NCBI RefSeq assembly: GCF_937616625.2
Contig: NC_065575.1
Location: forward strand, 32,549,001-32,613,000
DNA length: 64,000 bases
Origin: Mercurialis annua
Lineage: Eukaryota; Streptophyta; Magnoliopsida; Malpighiales; Euphorbiaceae
Reading direction: 5' to 3'
Shown here: positions 26,022 through 37,973 of the stretch, in pieces
How positions within the stretch are numbered: the first letter of the stretch is position 1
How the letters are laid out: the number at the start of each line of letters is the position of its first letter
Position numbers and translations under genes: made by a program
Notes under the pieces: generated by a model
The model's input: the letters and a program-made list of their open reading frames with translations, nothing else
The model's database searches: none
Told to the model about the DNA's origin: nothing

Positions 26022-28600
26022 ACTAAATGAAATGGGAGGATGAAGCAACTATAAAGTTGGACCATGCCAAGTTCCTGGGCAACTTTACATGGTTGCCGAC
26101 TCCTTAATTCATTTCTTCATTATTTACGGCTGCTTACAGCACACCCTTGGCAATGGCGGAATTTATATCAGCTTTATATGGTTGAGTTACTACTTCCATG
26201 ATTGCAATATTTGTATGCCGCACATCTTCTGCCAAAATTTTGCTGAACTGGAGAAGACCTAGCATTTTGTGGGTGCTTGGAAGTTTAGGTTTGGAGGAAT
26301 TATTGTAGAAAAGGTAAGATTTCTTTGGGGGAAGAAAGGCTGTTAATGTAACTGAATCCATTTTATGTTATAATCAACCTCACTATTTCTGATGCAGCAT
26401 TTGATGTTTCTCTTTATTCATGTGTGCTGATGGGCACATAATTTAGGTAAAATCTGCTGCCTAATTTGCCCATGAGAGCTTTCAGATACGAAACTTTTCG
26501 AATTAAGGTTTTCAGACCAAATTTTTATAAATTAGACAAGGCTGGTTTATGTAATTTATCTATTTTCTAATTTTTGGCCTTGAAGGACATGCGATGTAGA
26601 TTTGAATCTATGGGAAAACTGGAGATACTCTCGACTTTTGGAATTTTTAGAAATTTGTCAGAATATATAAAAAAAAGGATAATCTATATAAATTCCTTAA
26701 AAGTGCTATAAGAACATCTCCAACAATGCTCTCTATTTTAAAGAGCATCTTTAATAATAGAGAGTGTTTAAATTAACTCCAATTGACTCTTTAAATTTAT
26801 CTAGATTTTGATTATTTGAGTTTCCCTTTTTTTTTCAATTTTACTATTTTCACTTTTCCTCTTATTTTATATATATGCTGTTTATTTTCTTTTCACCTGT
26901 ATTTTTTTTTCTTTCATAACACAACTTGCACGAACATAACACAAATTAAAAGCAAATTATATATTTTGTAATCAAAAGCAACATGGAAGTTTGCAACAGA
27001 AGAAAACTGGTAATTGTTCATATTTATAAATTGGGAACTGAACTTTTTTTTTTTTTGCCAAAGGGAACTGAACTTCAAATTATGTGTTTATGTAGGCATT
27101 GCAAAGCCATTAAAAAATGATACTTTTGGTAACATTCATGAATAAAATAAAATGAAGAAACCTATATAATATAAATGAAATTCTCTACGTTAATGAACTA
27201 ATCCAAATTAATAGAATAATATTAATTAGTCCCATGTCTTGTTCCTCCTAATAATGGGTGCTGTTATGCTAAATAAATGGTTACCAACATTTTTTGCTTC
27301 ATATCTGCAGCAGTATCTGCAGCAGTATCATGAATGAGGTCCAGGGCAAACCAAAGTAGTTTGTGCAATGAGAATTGCTTTAATATTTGCAGCAGGAGCC
27401 TTTTTTTTTTTCCCTTCCTTCTCATTCAACAAATTTTGAATGCTAATCATCAATCCAACTCCTAATATCACTACTAATAATACCAAAAACAAGCATAATG
27501 ATTAATTTCGTTTCATTCTACACTAATCAAAGGAAAAAGAGCTTATATTGTACAATAATTTATCATTCCACCTTACTTGGCGTTAACTATCAAGAGCTTC
27601 AACGCATAGAAATTTCAACAATTTAAACTTTTTTGAGGTGCTCAACATATCATATCTTTCATTTCCCCCATCAAAGCAACCGGAAGGGAATTCTTTCGAC
27701 ATGAATTTACTGTTTTATCAAAGTATTTTAGCCGTAAATGTTGGCCATTTGCTGAAGTCGTTAGTGTCGGGTTCTGAACAATAAAAACCACAGATTCACT
27801 ATTCCATCCCCATAAAAGCAAAAATAGTTGAAAATTAAGCAAAAAAGCTACTCGTCTCCCATATCCTCTAGTACCATGGAGGATCACTTGACATGAATAT
27901 GAGAGAACAAGAATGACTAGGACTTGGGAGATTCCAGAAGGATGTAATATAAATTACAATTCCAGACTATGTCTTAATCAAGCTTTTGTCTACTGCAGGT
28001 CTCTTTTCACTTGCAGCCAGACAAAAAATAACACCCTTTGACATCGGTGGCTCAGTTTTCACATTCGGCTGATTATACATTTAATTATAATGAATTGTTA
28101 TACAACATAATTTCAGCATGTAATTTAATTATAATGAATTGTTATACAACATAATTTCAGCTGATTATACATTTCCCAATCTTTGATTTGATTTCAAAAG
28201 GATCTAATTCTAAAAGTCAATAAATATTTAAATCAAAATTAGGTTCTCATTTTATTGTTTATTTTCATAATCAAATAGCTTTTAATGAATACAATTCTAA
28301 CTAATTCAGCTCATGCAGATTTATAAAAAAATTAAAAATTCAAGTTGATTGAAGGTTGTACATATTCCACATCATCAAAATATTAGATTTAATTAAACAT
28401 AATATAATGAATATGAATTTCAACGAATCTAGATTCTAAAATTTTATATGAAATCTAGATTGTGTATTAGAAGCATAAAATAAATATAATGACGTATTAT
28501 AGCTGTCGTAATCGTTTCTATCTTTAATAAATGCAAATATGGAGAATATTTTGATATTTGTTCATTACTATAGAGAATGAAATCAAAACATGTAGTATGT
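26022..28600. other. AMP deaminase 3' flank and AT-rich intergenic DNA
   Basis: The first few hundred bases are probably the 3' untranslated region of AMP deaminase. Sequence near 26705-26760 (ACATCTCCAACAATGCTCTC) resembles ends of common plant MITEs but I could not pair it with a second end. A 38-bp segment starting TTTAATTATAATGAATTG is duplicated at 28080-28117 and 28124-28161. No gene is supported. Confidence 0.5.
28080..28161. repeat. 38-bp direct duplication
   Basis: TTTAATTATAATGAATTGTT...TTTCAGC occurs twice with only ATGTAA between the copies. The copies appear identical, so the duplication is recent. Confidence 0.85.
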
Positions 28601-28618
28601 TAACTTTGAAGCAATGTA

Positions 28619-29310
28619 ATGCTAGCACAACATGACAGTAACTATAGGAATTTTTTGGAAATACTGTCACAGCAACTTAATAAGAATCATATATCAACCT
28701 TACTAGAGATCAAATATCAAGTGGGAATCAATTATCCACCCATAAAAATAACAGACTGTGGAAGCTTGAAATTCTACTTGGAGCTGAAAAAGAATACAAC
28801 AGATTGCATGAAATATCTATTATGTGTTTCATTAATAGCATTCTTTGATTCAACTGTTAAAGTATCAAATGCGGACATCCAGTCAGCACAACAATCTGTA
28901 AATACAACAAAATCAACACATGAGGTTAGATCAACAAGTGAAAAATAGAAGGAAGTAATATGTGATGTGATACATTATGCTAAGTTTTTGACAAACGACT
29001 TCATAGATAATGAAGATGAAGTAAAAAGTAACTTTAAAGGATGAACATGTCATAACAGACCCGAGACATAGCGAAATCAAAGAGGGACAGTTCTACAAAA
29101 AAAAGAGGTGCTGAAGTCAGTGTTAAGCTTTTATGCAATCAAAAACCATTTTCAATTCAAGGTACGCTGGTCATGTGAAAGACAATATTTCTTGAGCTGT
29201 TTGGATACAAATTACACATGGAAACTATGCTTAAAAATAAGGAAAAATAGAGATTTTTATCATTCGGAAACTCAATCTCAACGAAAGTTGTACAATGATT
29301 GCAAGTAGTG
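28619..29310 (+). pseudogene. Mutator-type (MuDR) transposase fragment, N-terminal part
   Basis: Two open stretches in the same orientation resemble the start of MuDR transposases. The first (28619-28948) contains a segment like the usual preamble (YPPIKITDCGSLKFYLE). The second (29108-29308) reads SFYAIKNHFQFKVRWSCERQ followed by SCLDTNYTWKLCLKIRK, the pattern of the MuDR N-terminal DNA-binding domain with its C...C..W core. Stops and frame breaks separate them. The catalytic core and zinc-finger tail are missing; a chromovirus LTR fragment follows at once. The family assignment rests on motif memory and would need a profile search. Confidence 0.6.
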
Positions 29311-29329
29311 AGTTTATATTATTGTTTAC

Positions 29330-29915
29330 CGCTTTATTAAGTAAAGTATATTGTTTTATATATCGTAAATGCAGCTTTAAAAGAGTGTTTAACTCATTAT
29401 GGATCTGCTTTGGAACGAACTACTCGATTGGCATCATCGAGACTGTGTGCACCGGTAATATATATTTGGCGGATTATTATCTGGACCTCCTTTTAAGCGA
29501 GTTGTGGACCTCCTTTTGCTTGATTCTCGGAGGTTTATTTTTACTAAATAAAAGAGTCGAACTTTATTTAAACCCTTGGACCGCAGTAGTGCTAGTATTA
29601 TTGTTATTATTTTACTCTATTGTTTCGCCAGTTGGTCTGGTTGCCTATTATTTTACTTTGGCATGTTATACTTTTGATTCTGGAGTATTTATATAATTGG
29701 CATCTGTTGGAGTCTCGGGTTTGAACCGAGCATTTAATTAAACATATGTTGTTTATATAAAGGGCTAGATTCAGGTTGGAGTCTCAGTTGCCCCCGAGCA
29801 AGTTCTATGCAGGTTTGATTGTGATGTTTGATGTCCGCGAGGCTAGCTACGGGTTTCAGTACGACCATACTCATACCCTAACACCGGTCACGATCTCCGA
29901 TTTTGGGTCGTGACA
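29330..29915 (+). repeat. LTR fragment of a chromovirus related to the Tekay family
   Basis: The segment ends GGCTAGCTACGGGTTTC...CACCGGTCACGATCTCCGATTTTGGGTCGTGACA, clearly the same 3' end as the LTR at 4057-6257 but diverged. The left limit is approximate. Open frames within it have no recognisable protein. Sequence just downstream (30030-30060, GGTGGCGACTCT) may belong to another decayed element. Confidence 0.6.
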
Positions 29916-30059
29916 GCCAAACACACGAGTTTCGGGAAGGTCTACAATCCGGTCTTTTGTTCCGATTCACGATAATCTTACCCATAAGCGAGTAAGGTTA
30001 TCTAGTCTATATAAAAGGCATTTCATAGTTGAAATAGGTGGCGACTCTATTTTCAAACC

Positions 30060-30819
30060 ATTTCCAAATCAAGAAATCAGCCATAAACCTGGGTGAGCGG
30101 CCCTGAATTTCATTCTGCTCACAAGAACTCCATAAAACGTATGCCATACAATCATGGACATGTGCAACAAACCAAAAGATACTCTATTGATACCTGTCAA
30201 ACAAAGAGAATTAAAAATTGAAACTAATAGAAAAAACGATTCGCTAGAAGAGAGAATGACTCGCCTCAAATAAAGCTAAAACTTTCAAGACGTACATACC
30301 AAGGCTTTAGCTCACTTGCACGCGAGGGCGGGGGAAAAGGGAGGCTAATGATGGAAACCGAATTCCAGCATAAGTATAATAGAATCGAGTCGTACCAGAT
30401 CTGCCCTTTTGGGAGAATCCTAAAACTCGTCTAAAGGTGAAAGTCAAATGACATCGGTACTCGAGTCCCCAAGACTCGCCGAACTTAAAGACTAAAGAGA
30501 GATTCATCCGAATTTCCAGAAAGACCGATTCCCAAAGAACTCAATCAAAGAACATAATTATAGAAAAATATTTTGTTTTAATATGGTATAGTAAAAATAT
30601 ATTAATTTAAATTATATAATGAACCCCAATGTGTACAATTTGTGGATCCGCTACTGCTTCCACGCATTTATCTTTGATAATATTGACATATTTAAGAAGT
30701 TAGGTACGGAATAAAAATGGCAAAATTTGATACCAATTGATCATCATGTACAAGTTCAAGGATGCAAATTGATCATTCACAATATGGGTCGAAAGAAGTT
30801 GACCTGCTATCCATAAACC
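30060..30819. other. Intergenic DNA, unassigned
   Basis: No gene is recognised. Around 30300-30540 the base composition is closer to coding DNA than its surroundings, but stops break every frame and I see no family motif. Confidence 0.4.
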
Positions 30820-31649
30820 TATGAGTGAGCAAAAACCGAATCAAAACATTAATCCGATCCAAATCAATTCAAAATTAATTTTGGTTTGGTTAAAATGGTC
30901 AAAATGGATTATTTTGGTTTCAAATTATAAAAAAATATGGTTATTGATTTTAGTTTGCTTTTAACTAGTGGTTAACCGAACCGACCCTAAAACCGAAATT
31001 TACAGTAATATTATTTTTATTACTCCCTCCGTCCCATTTTAGAAGTCCCATTTGACTTTACACACAGATTAAGAAAACATTAATTATTCTTGTCTTTTCA
31101 TATTTTTTCATGTTTTGCCCCTATTAATGATAGTGGAATTTTCCATAAAACTCTTTTAAGATAACTAAAATAAGGGTAAAATAGGGTATTCAATGGAAAA
31201 ATATTCTAAAAATAATAATGGGACTTTTTAAATGGGACATCCCAAAATAGAATATGGGACTTCTTAAACGGGACGGAGGGAGTAATATTTATATATGTAT
31301 AAATAAATACAAATTTTTTTTATTGAAATATTTATATATAAATATAACATGTGTGTATAGATACATATATGAAAATAAAACATATAAACTAATACACTTA
31401 TTAAGTAAAAATTATTACGTATAATTTTAATTATTACGTATAATTATATATAATTTTTATCTAAATCTATATTAATCAAACCAAACTAAACTGAACCAAA
31501 ATCGATGCTAAAGTTTGGTTAATCGAACCAAAATTTTATATAAATATTTAGCGTGGTTTGATTTTTATATTTTCCCATAAAATATAATGTGGTTTTGGAG
31601 GTTATTAAATCAAATCGAATCAAACCGAACCGAACCATACTCACCCCTA
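30820..31649. mobile_element. hAT-type MITE directly upstream of the caprin-like gene
   Basis: The left end TATGAGTGAGCAAAAACCGAA and right end GAACCATACTCACCCCTA are imperfect inverted repeats of the common plant hAT form (GGGGTGAGCAAAAACCGAACC). Flanks are CATAAACC (30812-30819) and CATGAACC (31650-31657), an 8-bp target duplication with one change. No transposase is present. It contains a nested MITE (31023-31282). Its right end is only 32 bp from the TATA box of the next gene. Confidence 0.8.
31023..31282. mobile_element. Stowaway-like (Tc1/mariner) MITE nested in the hAT MITE
   Basis: The element has terminal inverted repeats CTCCCTCCGTCCCATTTTAG / inverted GGGACGGAGGGAG and is flanked by TA on both sides (31021-31022, 31283-31284). 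These are the standard ends and target duplication of Stowaway-type MITEs, and the 260-bp length fits. Confidence 0.92.
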
Positions 31650-31681
31650 CATGAACCAATCATCATCATTTCAAATCTCAG

Positions 31682-31688
31682 TATAAAT
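31682..31688 (+). promoter_or_regulatory. TATA box of the caprin-like gene
   Basis: TATAAAT lies 176 bp upstream of the start codon. Transcription would begin around 31710-31720, giving a leader of about 150 bases that includes a CCACCG repeat near 31793-31820. Confidence 0.65.
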
Positions 31689-31863
31689 CATTTAATTGGT
31701 TCCCTTTTCACATAGTCGCCGCTTACATTACCCTTTGTTCTCTCTCACTCACTCCTCTTTATCCTCCAACTCCCACTCAAAACCCTCACTCTCCACCGCC
31801 ACCGCCACCGCCACCGCCACATCCGGTGGTGCTTCAATTTTTATCTCCTTCGATCTTGAAAAA

Positions 31864-34800
31864 ATGGCAGCAACATCATCGTCGGCAGAAGCAGCAACAG
31901 CAGCCGAGGGACCAGTACTAAGCTTAATCAACAAGCGCATACGAGCACTCCGTAAAAAATACAACCGCATCCTTCAAATGGAAGAATCAATCTCACAAGG
32001 CAAACCTATCAACAAGGAACAAGAAGACGTTCTCCGCTCCAAACCCTACCTCATCGCTTCCATGGAAGAGCTCGAAAAATTAAAACAACCGCTCTCCGTC
32101 GCCGTTTCGGAGGAAATCGACCTCACTATCCAACGCAACAAACTTAACGAACCTAACAGTAATGGTAACAGTGAGATTAACCGTAACGGTAGCAGTAACG
32201 GTGTGGTGATTGAGGATCTGTTGAATTTGTTGTATTTTGGTTCGTTGTTTGATGTGAAGTCGCAAAATGATTTTACGGCTACGATGCTGACTAGGACTCA
32301 CGAGAGGGGTTGTTGTTTGACCTATGATTATGTTACTGATGATGCTACTGATCTGCTTGGTGAGAGAGATTTGGATTTGATTTCAAAACTCGGCGGTTTG
32401 CTCATTTCGCGGCCGGTTGATTCTAGTTTGTCTCATAAGAATGCCTTGCTTAAGTGTGTTGAGCATGCTAAGCTCTGGCTTTCGAACTCTGATCAGCTTA
32501 TCGATGCCAATGCCAATGTTTCATGTAATTGGGTTTTTTTCTTTTTGTTGTGGCTGTTTATTGATGAGTTAGGTTTTATTTATTGTTGTTGATGATGGTT
32601 TGGAATTTTTTGTATGGCAGATGTGGAGTTGAAGGAGAGGCTGATTAAGATTATGGCTTCTGATTACTTTACAACTACGCCGGAGATGAAAGCTCCAGTT
32701 GAAGTGGCGGCTGCTGCTGCTGCTGGCAATTATGTTACTTTTCAGGCTCCAGTCCATGGAGCTGTTCCTATGTCTGCCTCGGTACCAGCAGAAGGCTCTA
32801 ATGAGCAGGACCAGGAGGTACAATCTGGAAACATTACACATTTATGTGATTTTGTTTACTGTTATTATATGAACTGCCCTTTGCATGTTTGCATTTGATT
32901 TATGGTTGGCTGTTATTTGATTTCGAGGTGTTAGCTTATGACATTTGGCCTACTCTTGGTAGTCGCAGCTGGCCTTCATGTTTACTGATTGTCTGTATTA
33001 TATGTAGAAGAAATTAGATCTCTGATAGATGTTTGGCATGATTAGTCTATGACGTGGGATTTTTTTTCCTCATTAGCATGCATAAGTTTTTATATTTTTG
33101 TTCTGGACTGCTTTTCATACATGTGCTAGTTTCAATTTTCAAACACGAGTACATGAGAACAAGGTGTGGTGCTGTCGTATGGTGGAAGTGACAAAGTATA
33201 CCTACTTGTAAGCATCATCATACATTCAAATTTTATGAAATTGCACCTGTTTGAAAAAATTCAGCACTATATTAGGGCCATAATCTTTTAGTGTAATTCA
33301 TCATGGCCAATTGGCCATCTACTCATTATAGAAAGGTGTTGAAACGCTTGTCATTACATTCTAACATAAATGTGTGCTCATCATTGAAAGTATAATTTTC
33401 TTACTGGAACTGTTGAAATCTGGGCATAGAATAAGATTTTTGTACATAATATATGGGCTGGTAGGTTTTATGTTGGTTTGTATTGGCCACATGTAACTTT
33501 GATACTCATATGTCGACTCTTATCTCAAAATGTTGGATCCTCAATATTTAGACTTGTATAATCTTCCAATGACTTGCGAGATTTGAAGAATTACAATTAC
33601 GGAATAAAATATTTTTAATGGTTTTAGGGCGCAGACAAAGAAATCAATTTGCAGTTATAGGCATATAGTAGATAAGGCTTTTGGGCTTTGGTTTGAAGAA
33701 TACATTCCCAGTTGGTGCTAGCTAAAAGCAAGGAATTTTATTACAATGTTTAGGGGCCACATGGTGAGAAATTGCATGTTAATCTCGGATTGCTAAATAT
33801 TTTGTTATGGAATTTGTGCTCGGCTAAAAAGAGGGTCCGTCAATTGCGATTTTCCTTTTTTTTCTATATAGCCCAACAAGTTTAATCCTACTTTGAGGTT
33901 CCACTGCAAAAGCTGATTAGTTTTGGCTTGCATGCTATGGAATTTACTTATTTGAGCTTTTTAGGTTATGATGCTGTTATGTTTGCATTTTCCCACTCAT
34001 TTTATTTTTCTTGTTAAAAAAGAATGTATACAGTTCACCTCTAGGGAATTTTTGTATATCAGCATTCTGGATCCAGTTTATGGAATGGTACAATGTCTTG
34101 CTATTTTTTTCTTTGAAAACATTTTTAGAAATTTGAGAAACTCCATCTGAAGTGTGTGTTGAACTTATTCATAGACAAATGCATCTTGAAATTCATCTTC
34201 ATCTAGGAAATAACTACCTTTGTCCTCCCAGATTTCTTGGTTAAATGTCATCTTTTTAGAAAGTTCAATTTTTCTACATCTCCTTCAATTTTGATAACAC
34301 ATTTGAAGAATTTTATCAGTTTTAGTTGTTGTATTGGCTTCTATCTGTCTGTTCCCAGATTCTTGATGTCAGCCTTTTTACTTTCTCTTGAATGCACTCT
34401 TTTTTTGCTGTCATTTCTTCTTTCTATGCTGCAGCATGAACAAGAAAATGATTAAAAAGTTGTAGTAGTTATATTAGGATTCGCCCATTCGGTGTACCAA
34501 TTTGTAATACTTTGACCATGCACTATGAAGCTGTGAGTTAATTATCAAACGTGTACTTGTGTTTGGTGAATCTTGTTACTTATGTTCAACACCTTCAAAG
34601 GAGTTCTATACTGCTTTTGTCTTGCCATATCAAGACTGATTTGTTTTTCTTCTTATATTCTAAATAAATTGTCTTGGATAACATCGAGGCAGAGATGCAA
34701 TGAAGAAAGAATTGGAAAATGCTTCTTGCTTACTGTTTAGCTGAATGCTTCTAGAAAGGTTAAGGAATGGTAGACATTAGGTATCGCTATAGTGCCAACT

Positions 34801-36881
34801 CGTATGCTCTGATATATGGCCTAGTACATGGATATCTTATGTTTCTTTGTAAAGACAGGGGAGTAGCATTATTAACTTGGAGGAGGTTGATAATTTTAAA
34901 CTGGGACATGCCAAAAGAATATAAAGTGTTGCTCATTCTTTATTATATTACATCACATATAGTAGGTTCTGTTAGTTTCATGACATGATTGTTGAGGTGT
35001 GTTTGGGACCCAAAAGGAATAGAAAGAGACAAATTATTATACTACTAAATCATTTTAATTATTTACTGATTCATTTGAATTATCGGTTACATTTTTTTAT
35101 TATTTGTAGGTTTCCTTTTAAATAAGATTTTATTGCTATTCTAATCTGTCGCTGGTGTTTAAGGCTGCAGAGGTAGCAACTTATCTGTCAGTCGACCATG
35201 GAATCCTATATGTCTAGTTAGCTACACTTAGAGTATTTTTCACTGGATTTAGCTCATTCTCTCTTATTATAGTTGAGCTATATCACTCACTTTTTGGTCT
35301 TCATGAGTTCGCTGCAACTTTAGAAATTTCTTTGTTTATACTAGTTGTGTAAGTTTTTTAGCATGCCAATAAAGAGAACTTGATAATATACGTGATTCAT
35401 CTCATGTCGAGCATTTTTGCTGTTATTTTATTTCAGATGCTTTTATATTCGCATACTTGAGTTGAGCGTCGTGACTGGAGGGTTTCAAATTCTGTAATTA
35501 TTCATTTTGAGTTTTTGAATTTCAATCTTTTTGCTGTTTGCTGTTCTATTGATATTGCTGCATATTTAGCTCTTGAATCTCTATATAGAATATGTGTGGA
35601 ATACATAATAATTTATTTAAGTGTTATTCATGTCCCACAAACTTATGCTCCGCCATTATTTCCCTCAATTTTTTTAAACTTATAATCTACGGGTGTGGAT
35701 CAATTAATCAAATCATTCCTATCCAAGCATTGCCATTTTGGCAGCATACTCCACAGCAATCTGAAGTAGGCCACCTGTCGTTGATGCTCCAATGCTCAGT
35801 TATAAGAGTCATGTGGTATCGTTGGCACACAAAACGAACATCCCGCTAAACTGTCACAGTTTAACACAATGTACTGGTGTCGCATATCTATATTCTTAAT
35901 TGTGTCCCAGTAACAGGACTTCAGCTTCCAATGTAGACACTTTACGCCTAGTTAATTGAGGCCAACTAACACACAATAGACACGTGGATCCCTGATGAAG
36001 ATAGTATAGGATAAGGGATTTTTAATGTGGTAGTAGTAATTAGTAGAGAGTTCATTCTTAATTTTTTTAATGGATTTAGTTCCAAATAAGTTAAAACTTT
36101 AACAAAATGTTCTATCTACATGATATATTGAAGCTAATAAATTGATCATCTCCTTGGGTAACTATGTGGGGAATAGAATTTATTTCTTGTGAAGAAAACG
36201 ATTGATTGATTCGTAAAATTTGCAACTGAAATAGACATGGTTAGATTATATTGAACGTTAATGTTCATTTGTAAATGTATTTGTTTCTAGAGGCGGTTGA
36301 GCCTTGATGTACCAGTTTTTGTGAACATGTCAATTCGATTTCTGAGTGTTTATCTTTTGTGTAGGATGGGGAGACGGCAGATTTCCAAGGAGGCGAAACT
36401 GGGGATACCCAATCCAGTCCCCCTGGGGAACTGCAGAAGGTGCATACACTTGGTACATTAAGACAATGTATTTTTTATCTTTCGCAGACATTTTTTTAAT
36501 GTGTACATATTCTCCATTCAGGATGAGTCAGAAACTGAAATTCCTGCAGAAGGAGAACAAGGTGAGTCATCAGATGTGGACAATATTCAAACAGAGGTAG
36601 ACCCCAGGGAGCAACAATATATTGGTCGGCGTAACTATCCAAACCAAAGAGGCGGGCGGGGTGGGAACGGAGGCGGGCGTAGGGGATATCCAAATGTGCG
36701 AGGTGGTAGAAGTAGTGGCAGAGGAGGAGGTGGGTACCAAAATGGGAGGCAACAATTTTACGATCAATCTGGAAACTATTACCAGAGGAACTATTATAAC
36801 AATCGGGGAAGGGGCGGCAGAGGCGGTGGGCACCCTTATAATAACCATGGTTCCGCAGCTGATGTTGGGGTGGCCTCGTGA
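31864..36881 (+). CDS. Caprin-like RGG-box RNA-binding protein, 4 exons, 430 aa
   Basis: Exons 31864-32524, 32621-32817, 36365-36439 and 36522-36881 join in frame (phase 1, 0, 0) into 431 codons with the stop. The N-terminal region (about residues 18-75) is helical and basic, with LINKRIRALRKKYNRI and INKEQEDVL, resembling the conserved part of caprin, an animal protein of RNA granules. A middle region (about 105-270) continues into alanine-rich and acidic segments. The C-terminus from about residue 342 is rich in RGG, GGR and YN motifs typical of RNA binding and condensate formation. Plants have an uncharacterised glycine-rich protein family with this layout; the exact function is not known to me. 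The ATG at 31864 follows a TATA-driven leader; an open frame extends upstream but has no ATG. Intron 2 is 3.5 kb and may hide small alternative exons (see findings). Confidence 0.82.
32818..36364 (+). other. Long intron 2 of the caprin-like gene
   Basis: 3.5 kb of AT-rich sequence between exons 2 and 3. No transposon with clear ends is visible. It holds two candidate in-frame small exons: a 21-base one at 35745-35765 (acceptor GGCAG, donor GTAGG) and an alternative terminal one at 34435-34455 that would add HEQEND and a stop. Confidence 0.55.
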
Positions 36882-37877
36882 TATCAATAATCCCTGTATG
36901 TTGCTAAGGTGTCCCTGTTGCTAGTTTTTGTAGGCCTTGCTTTTCTGCACCAAGCTCAGTTATGAGTGTAGGTTTACATTTTGATGCCAGACGCCCTTTT
37001 CTTTAGTAGTTGAGTGAATGGAGTATTTTCTGAACTTTAAACATAATTCTGAAGTTTGGTGTTATGTTAGTGGAAAGTAGAAGGGGTTCTGATTGAGCTA
37101 TCGACTTGTTCGCTATCAACTGTGGTCCATAATCCTCCGTTTTAACTTGATTTCTTTCCGTTTTAACTTGATTCCTCTCCGTTTTAACTTGATTCCTTTT
37201 TGGGCTATGTTGCTCAACAGCTAAGCTATGATAGTACATTAAAAAAAGTATCATGCATGACGGCCGTCAACTCCACAATATAAATGAGCTTTTGCTTATT
37301 TTTCCCTTACAACTTTAGACATGATGCTTTTACGCACATATACTTGTTCACACTTTGTAAAAAGAGAAACAAAAATCATGCTCTTAAACAAACTTATGTA
37401 CTATAAAGAATAAGTGGGTGTTTTGTCAAATATTATAAAATGTAGATGCTTTTCCCACCACAACAGCAATTACCTACTCATAAACAATGCATTTTCCCTA
37501 AACCAGACTCCAATCTTTGTTCGAATTCTTGTAAACTACTTGACGAATCTTGGTTCTAATACCCTCGTTGATTACGTGAGAAAAAAAAATTAATAGAAGG
37601 ATTAATTAGAGTGGATTAGTATAGGATTCGAATATTAGCATACAAGGTGAAAAGTTACAATAGCTTGCCAATAGTGAGCAGATTGTTTAGTTCATCACCT
37701 GTTTACGTACTAGTATTATAAGAGATTGATTCACTTCGGTGGGCTAAATTTGCATGCGGACCATGCCTCAAAATTTTGGACGGTTCATGTAAATTTGAAG
37801 GTCACATCTAGCTAGGAATCCTATTCTCTGAAATTAAACAAATAACAGCTCAAAATTTGCTACCACCTTTTCAACCT
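36882..37877. other. Intergenic DNA between caprin-like and thioredoxin genes
   Basis: The first part is the 3' untranslated region of the caprin-like gene. At about 37137-37198 a 22-bp unit (CCGTTTTAACTTGATTCCTCT form) is repeated three times. Nothing else is recognised before the thioredoxin promoter. Confidence 0.55.
37137..37198. repeat. 22-bp tandem repeat, three copies
   Basis: CCGTTTTAACTTGATT followed by TCTTT, CCTCT and CCTTT occurs three times in a row. Confidence 0.85.
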
Positions 37878-37885
37878 TATATAAA
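37878..37885 (+). promoter_or_regulatory. TATA box of the thioredoxin gene
   Basis: TATATAAA lies 96 bp before the start codon, so a leader of about 65 bases is expected. Confidence 0.7.
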
Positions 37886-37973
37886 CCCCAATCCTACCTA
37901 AGTTCTATATCCAAGCTGAAGACTCGTTTCTGGAGTTCAGAAACAAAGCTCGAATTCCACGTTTTTTTCCGTC

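Noticed and set aside
29295..29696. 133-residue hydrophobic frame
   Set aside because: It lies across an LTR fragment, has no family motif and its composition is that of translated AT-rich DNA.
29700..29740. Possible tRNA-like GGGTTTGAACC segment
   Set aside because: The surrounding bases do not fold into tRNA arms; it is part of the LTR fragment.
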